A DNA stretch of 64,000 bases from Crocodylus rhombifer (Eukaryota; Chordata; Crocodylia; Crocodylidae), in the NCBI GenBank assembly GCA_038503035.1, contig JAVSML010021650.1, positions 124,001-188,000 of the forward strand. The letters are read 5' to 3'. Below are positions 59,550-64,000 of this stretch, piece after piece (positions within the stretch are counted from its first letter, which is position 1; the number at the start of each line of letters is the position of its first letter). Below the pieces are notes generated by a model. The model was not told the DNA's origin. It worked only from the letters and a program-made list of their open reading frames with translations, and did not search any database. Both the position numbers and the translations under genes were made by a program.

Positions 59550-59650
59550 AATGTTGTCTATATCCCACCAATACAATTGGTCCAATAAAAGATATCACCC
59601 ACCAAAATCCTTGCTTCTCACATTTTTCCTGGGCCATCATAGCTACATCA
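59550..59650 (+). repeat. SINE tail-like relic
   Basis: ttggtccaataaaagatatc followed by acccaccaaaatccttgctt resembles the 3' tail of a widespread vertebrate tRNA-SINE. No A or B box could be recognised upstream, so only the tail is claimed. Confidence 0.35.
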
Positions 59651-60018
59651 CCCCAATACTACCACTCACCATTTCTGACATAATAAAGCATGCACATTAA
59701 GATTTTCAATAAATGCTTGTTAAATTATATTACTGCTTAAATGTGCACATAGTGAATCCACAGACTAGCAAAGAGAAGTACCAAATTTAGCACAGAAGTT
59801 CTCCTGTTGGAAGTCAACATGTTTTAGAAGTTACTGCCTAGTGAGACACTATCATTTTTAAGGTGGATGCATATCTAAAAGGAGCAAATACAAAGCAAGA
59901 TTAGAATTAGTGCTTTGACCCAAGATTTCTTTCCTTGCTGATGTAACTCAAAATTAAAACAGGCCATTGAAAGCAACTTGATTTTAAATCAATCTTCACC
60001 CTGAGGTGCCCTCAGATA

Positions 60019-60164
60019 CAGGGGTGGGCAATAATTTTGGGTGGAGGGCCACTTACTGAGTTTTGGCAAGCCATCGACAGGCATCCAGGGGCACATTAAT
60101 ATTAATTTTCTACATTTTTTAGGGCCCTCATGGAGCCTGGCGGGCCACATTTTGCCCACCCGTG
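60019..60164. mobile_element. Short hAT-type MITE (146 bp)
   Basis: Inverted ends: caggggtgggcaataatttt on the left and cacgggtgggcaaaatgtgg on the - strand at the right. The flanks ctcagata and cctcagaa are similar, so a degraded 8-bp duplication is likely. No coding sequence. Confidence 0.8.
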
Positions 60165-61064
60165 CCTCAGAACATCTTTGCACTCAGGTTCTGAGAGCCC
60201 AAGGACAGAGCCCATCACTGCATCCTCCTGGCAAAGTGCCAAGTGCACAGGGCTTGCTCAGTGTAGAAACAGAAGACCATGTTTATAGCTTGTTTCATTC
60301 TGAGGTACAAATCCTATCATGAGATGAGCCCAGTCCTAAACACAGACAATTCTGTACCTTCATTGCAGTGCCTGTCTTGTAAACTGCCTTTTCTACGGAG
60401 CTGAAATTGGAATATATCTTCCAATTACTTTCAGTTAGCTCAGTGACAGCCATGTCTTGGTTCATGGAGTTTATTTAACCCACCATTCAATTACTGTTTT
60501 GTAAACAGGTATAACTTCAAAGTTAGCAGTTAAAAATACCAGTCCAGTAAAATTTCAGTCCAGTAAATACCAGTCCGGTAAAATTCAGCATGACCCACAG
60601 GATCTTTCTCACAGTTAAGAAACTCTGGTTGAATATCTGAATCGGAAGAACTAAGATTCAAGTGTAATCATTCACTGGTACAAATTAATCAACACTTGCA
60701 ATCATGCCATGTGTAGAGGGTCCCCCCTAATCAGTTTAATCAGATGAACTGTATCTAATTGTTTAGATATGCTGCTCGGAGCTGAGTGTTTATCAAATTG
60801 TAGCAGTGGTCACTGTGCATTTAAGGAAGGTGAGTGAGTGTTAAAACATTTGCCCTCTGGCAGCTTGTGTGTGCACGCTAGGGGGCTCTGCTGCAACAGC
60901 CATGCTGGCAATAGACTAATAATGAATGGAGATCCTGGTTTTCCATGATTAAAAAAAAAATTGCAAATTCTCTGAATAATTACAAAAAAACCAAATTCTC
61001 TGATTCAAATCCCAAAATCTGTTATTAAAATTACAGGCCACTATCTATTTTTATATCTATATCT

Positions 61065-61252
61065 AAGTTCTATAATGAAGAAAGTTAATTTGGGTGTCAT
61101 TTGAACTGTGGCTCCACATTAAATATCAGATGTTAAATATGTTGTATCATGTTCTTTAAAAATAAACAATATTTTTGACCTAAATATGTTATACTAGGTT
61201 ATTTGAAAATAAACAAACACTGCACTTACAAAAATAATGGTCTTTCCACTAG
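61065..61252 (+). mobile_element. Helitron 3' tail fragment, + orientation
   Basis: This starts with codons KFYNEES and a stop, the same helicase C-terminal codons as the - strand copy (KFYNKDN, stop). It continues with 3' noncoding sequence to CTAG followed by T (61249-61253), the CTRR-T form of a Helitron 3' end. It forms an inverted repeat with 61403-61541. Confidence 0.6.
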
Positions 61253-61371
61253 TATATCAATAAAACATTGTATGTATAGAGAGAGAGGTATCAGTTGAAC
61301 ACGATGTTTTATTGATATATAAGTATCAGTTGAGATATATTTAGAGAGAGAAAGATATCAACTGTATATGG

Positions 61372-61374
<3 letters not shown>

Positions 61375-61403
<29 letters not shown>
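61375..61403. repeat. (TG)n microsatellite
   Basis: About 14 TG units lie within the 3' tail of the - strand Helitron. Confidence 0.97.
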
Positions 61404-61406
<3 letters not shown>

Positions 61407-61517
61407 ACATATACAATATATAACATAGGTCAAAATATTGTTTATTTTAAAGAACATGATACAACATATCTGACATTTGATATTTAATGTGGAGCCATAT
61501 TTCAAATGACATCCAAA

Positions 61518-61685
61518 TTAATTATCTTTATTATAGAACTTTTTGTAAACAATGTTCGTGGTGTTTCCTATTGGTGCCAGTATATACAGCCCTCTTTGAC
61601 TACTAACTCTGGAGCAAGCCACATATAGCTGTCCATGTGAAAAGCATTGTTCCCTTAAACAGTCACTGGAAGCCCCAAACAGGAT
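61518..61685 (-). pseudogene. Helitron Rep/helicase, C-terminal fragment
   Basis: An open frame of 55 codons plus stop on the - strand contains CFSHGQLYVACSRV followed by LYILAP and NIVYKKFYNKDN. HGQLYVACSRV is the last conserved helicase motif (motif VI) of Helitron-encoded Pif1-like helicases, followed by the usual short tail. An in-frame TAG lies just upstream, and the preceding NKxQGQT-type motif is absent, so the rest of the protein has been deleted. In the intact family this protein unwinds DNA during rolling-circle transposition. Confidence 0.85.
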
Positions 61686-62564
61686 CTAGTGAAAAATAAC
61701 TTGCCTATAATTTTCCTTGGGTGGCAGTGATTTTGGGAGGTTTAGAGTAAACAGGATCAGCCATTCTTGAGCTATAAGCAAACATACAGACATACACTTC
61801 ATTTTATATGTTATAGATTTACAGGTTTAAAACAATTTGGAAGTCTACCAGTGCTTCAATCAGTATAACAAAATAAATTCTAAATACCTATAAATGTTGG
61901 TATTTGATTTTGGGTTTTTTATCATGGAAAATCAGAGCTCCTCCTGCCACCTTAGCTCACAGAACACAGGTCCGAGCCCCTAAGAGAGGGTTTAGGATGG
62001 AAAGTCAGACCCTGCCATTCTGGCTCTTGCTTTAAACGAAGTGACTGGAACAGCCATATATATGGGTAGATGGGTCAGGCCAAAATGTTGTTATTGCACT
62101 GAGCAGTGCTGAGGGCTGGGGTGGAAAGCTATGCTGCTAATTAGGGAATCTCAAGAGCCCATTTGAGCTACTCTTGGATCTGGGGAAAAGAGTGGCTCAG
62201 CAGCCCTGACCATTTATGTATCCATTTATCCTTTGACAATCCCAGTCAAGGTTCAAACCTAAAGTGAGAGATAATAGGACATCAAGCAGACTGACAAAGT
62301 ACTTGCCAGTTTAGGAATTTCCTAGGCTGAACTTTCTCCCGTCACTGAGTCTTGTTGAACAAGACAGGAAAAGGTACAGCTGGCTCTCTGGGATATGGAT
62401 CTATCTATCCCAAAAGGGAGCAGTTTGCATCCCTGGCTGTAACTGCAGCATCAACAAGCAGTAGTAATGTAACTCAAGCTGTTTTAGTCCGGTCAGTGTA
62501 ATCTGCAGGGCGTATGAAGGGAAGTCGTTATGGACGGTTCGATAAAAACAAGCTCAGTGCTCAG

Positions 62565-62812
62565 CTGCCATTAAAAAAGCAAACAAAATGTTAAGGATTA
62601 TTAAGACAGACATTGTAACTAAAATGGAAAGTATCATCATACCCCTTTATAAATCCATGGTGTGTCCACACCTTGAATAGTGTGCCCAGTTCTGATCCTC
62701 ACCTCTCAAAAAAGGAAACAGAAGAACCAGAGGTCAACAAGGACGATGAGTGGTATGGAGGGGCTTCTGTATGAGGAGAGATTACACAGGCTGACTAAAG
62801 GTCCTATTTGGC
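62565..62812 (+). mobile_element. CR1-type LINE relic
   Basis: Sense CR1 words: aaaatgttaaggattattaa, taaatccatggtgtgtccac, cttgaatagtgtgcccagtt and ttctgtatgaggagagatta. These correspond to the RT C-terminus and following region of a sauropsid CR1. Multiple stops; both ends are lost. Confidence 0.8.
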
Positions 62813-63206
62813 TGAGAGAGTTGGGAGGAGCTGGCTACTGACTGACTCCGGTGCTGCAGCAACCTCAACCAAACAGCAGACGGCAGCCCATTTTGGGGTA
62901 GAATGCTTTGCCCTTGAAGCACAGAAGTGAGAACAGAGGAAAGAAAAGGAGAAAAATCCTAGCCTACGGCATGCTCTCCTCTGTGGAATGACTCACAACT
63001 TCTGCGAACAGGTCTGTGGCTTGAGAACTGGACTTTTAAGTCAGCTCAAGACACCATCAATTATCCACAGTAGAGATCATCCTTGAATCGATTGATGATT
63101 AGGTTGATGATTAGGTTTAGAGTCCCTTTCTCTAAGGTACATCTCATGGGTGCTCTGCACAATGTAATGATGACACATGATTCTCTATAATCTTGCAACA
63201 AGTGTA

Positions 63207-63681
63207 CAGGTTTCTCTTGCTTTATGCAGGTTCTGTATGTGCGAGTTCGCTCTTATACAATGAACTTTTTATACCAAAAATTTGTTATATGCAAGATAAA
63301 TTCACTGTTATGCGATTGCGATCAGTGTGGTGGAAGCCTGAAGTCAGCTGCTTTGTGCCGTGCATTGTGGGAGTGACACGCACCAAAATATAGTCCCCCG
63401 TGCGCATCTGTGCTCCTCACTGTCTGCGACATGCGTTTCTGTAATTGCCATCCCCATTAAGGCTTCTATGCATCCCACTAGCTTATCTCCTACCCATCTC
63501 TGCTGTTGGTGAGTAGCAAAATTGTCTTGTAAAAACAATAGAAATGGGTCTGGGGGTCAGTACAGGCGAGGTCTTGGAACATATCCCTATTTGGTACATT
63601 GTAAGGTGGGTTCTTTATGTGAATTTGAGTTATGCACCATTTTCCAGGAACCCATGTACGGCATAAAGCAAGGGAAACCTG
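63207..63681. mobile_element. Tc1/mariner (Tigger/pogo-like) MITE
   Basis: The inverted ends are caggtttctcttgctttatg and, on the - strand, caggtttcccttgctttatg, matching at 19 of 20. Each is flanked by TA (63205-63206 and 63682-63683), the expected target duplication. The 475-bp interior has no transposase. The ends resemble those of Tigger-type elements (CAGG… with a later tta-rich motif). Confidence 0.85.
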
Positions 63682-64000
63682 TAGTAACTTATGCTTGTGT
63701 AAAGTTGGGATAAAATACTTCCTCTCCTAGCTGGGGAGAGGAGCGTAATCACTACACAAAGGGCAAAGACAGAGCCAACTGCTGTGCAGGACATAAAACA
63801 TTTCCACAGCTGCTTCACGAGGACAGAACTTTTTATCAGACTGTTTTTATAAATGACGGTCCCGTAGGACTCAACAGGGCCCTCGGGATTTCCTCACATC
63901 CCGAATGAACACACGAATCAGAAAACTGGAGTGCAACCCTTCAGTGTTGCAACCCCCACGATCCTGCCTGGCTAGAGGGCCCTGCTCAAGCTGAATCCGA

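Larger units (their letters stand above)
61326..61817 (-). mobile_element. Helitron, short internally deleted copy
   Basis: Read on the - strand, it begins TCTATAACATATAAAATG after an A (61817 down), the TC start typical of Helitrons, and ends CTGA followed by T (61329-61325), the CTRR-T end. It contains the C-terminus of the Pif1-type helicase. Copies 1 and 2 of the host repeat lack it. No terminal inverted repeat or target duplication is expected for Helitrons, and none is seen. Confidence 0.7.
60931..61941 (-). repeat. AT-rich repeat, copy 3, carrying Helitron insertions
   Basis: The outer segments match copies 1 and 2: left gatcctggttttccatgatt and the aaattctctga repeats; right aaaacaatttggaagtctac to atcagagctcc. 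The copy is expanded from about 0.27 kb to 1.0 kb by two inserted Helitron-tail segments in opposite orientation. Confidence 0.75.
57860..64000. other. Intergenic region, repeats only
   Basis: No gene was recognised on either strand. Between the listed MITEs, the composite repeat and the CR1 relic, the sequence is AT-rich and unassigned. A short direct-repeat cluster (accagtccagtaaa-like units, 60538-60589) is present. Confidence 0.7.

Noticed and set aside
1..64000. CRISPR arrays, operons, prophage or bacterial signals
   Set aside because: Spliced vertebrate gene structure and interspersed LINE and DNA transposons throughout; no regularly spaced repeat array was seen.
49167..64000. A second gene downstream of BCR
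   Set aside because: No exon with splice sites and recognisable protein sequence was found; remaining frames are short or transposon-derived.

Overview
The window is vertebrate nuclear DNA. It carries the 3' half of one gene on the + strand, BCR (breakpoint cluster region; a RhoGEF/RhoGAP protein). Nineteen coding exons can be read without a frameshift or internal stop, from 4075 to the stop codon at 49164-49166. All 18 internal introns are GT-AG and all exon phases join. Together they encode 687 residues: the second half of the DH domain, the PH domain, the C2 domain, the RhoGAP domain and a C-terminal PDZ-binding STEV. The 105-bp and 75-bp exons match the known human e13 and e14, so the exons here are numbered e5 to e23. 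Exons 1-4 lie upstream of the window.

The organism is probably a crocodilian, with turtle or another sauropsid as alternatives. The interspersed repeats are mostly CR1 LINEs with sauropsid-type 3' ends, with many hAT-like and other short inverted-repeat DNA elements, a tRNA-derived SINE with a sauropsid-type tail, and Helitron sequence. No Alu, B1 or L1 was seen. This assignment is inference from repeat style, not from a marker gene.

Layout: 1-4074 is the end of intron 4. 4075-8030 holds e5-e8 (DH). 8031-18092 is the 10-kb intron 8, with three palindromic MITE-like elements and a 20-nt candidate microexon. 18093-26248 holds e9-e16 (PH, linker, C2), including the interval equivalent to the human major breakpoint cluster. 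26249-41521 is the 15.3-kb intron 16, a repeat sink with CR1 copies, an LTR-like insert, a hAT element, GC-rich repeat sequence and a 100-N assembly gap. 41522-49166 holds e17-e23 (end of C2, RhoGAP, C-terminus), with a three-layer transposon nest in intron 18. From 49167 come the 3' UTR and several poly(A) signals. From about 57.9 kb to the end I recognise no gene, only repeats: hAT-type and Tigger-type MITEs, a CR1 relic, and a composite repeat holding a Helitron fragment that still encodes the C-terminal helicase motif.

The window is therefore an ordinary conserved signalling gene in a transposon-rich setting. The most informative non-gene structures are the nested insertions with readable target-site duplications and the Helitron fragment with its pre-insertion comparison copies.
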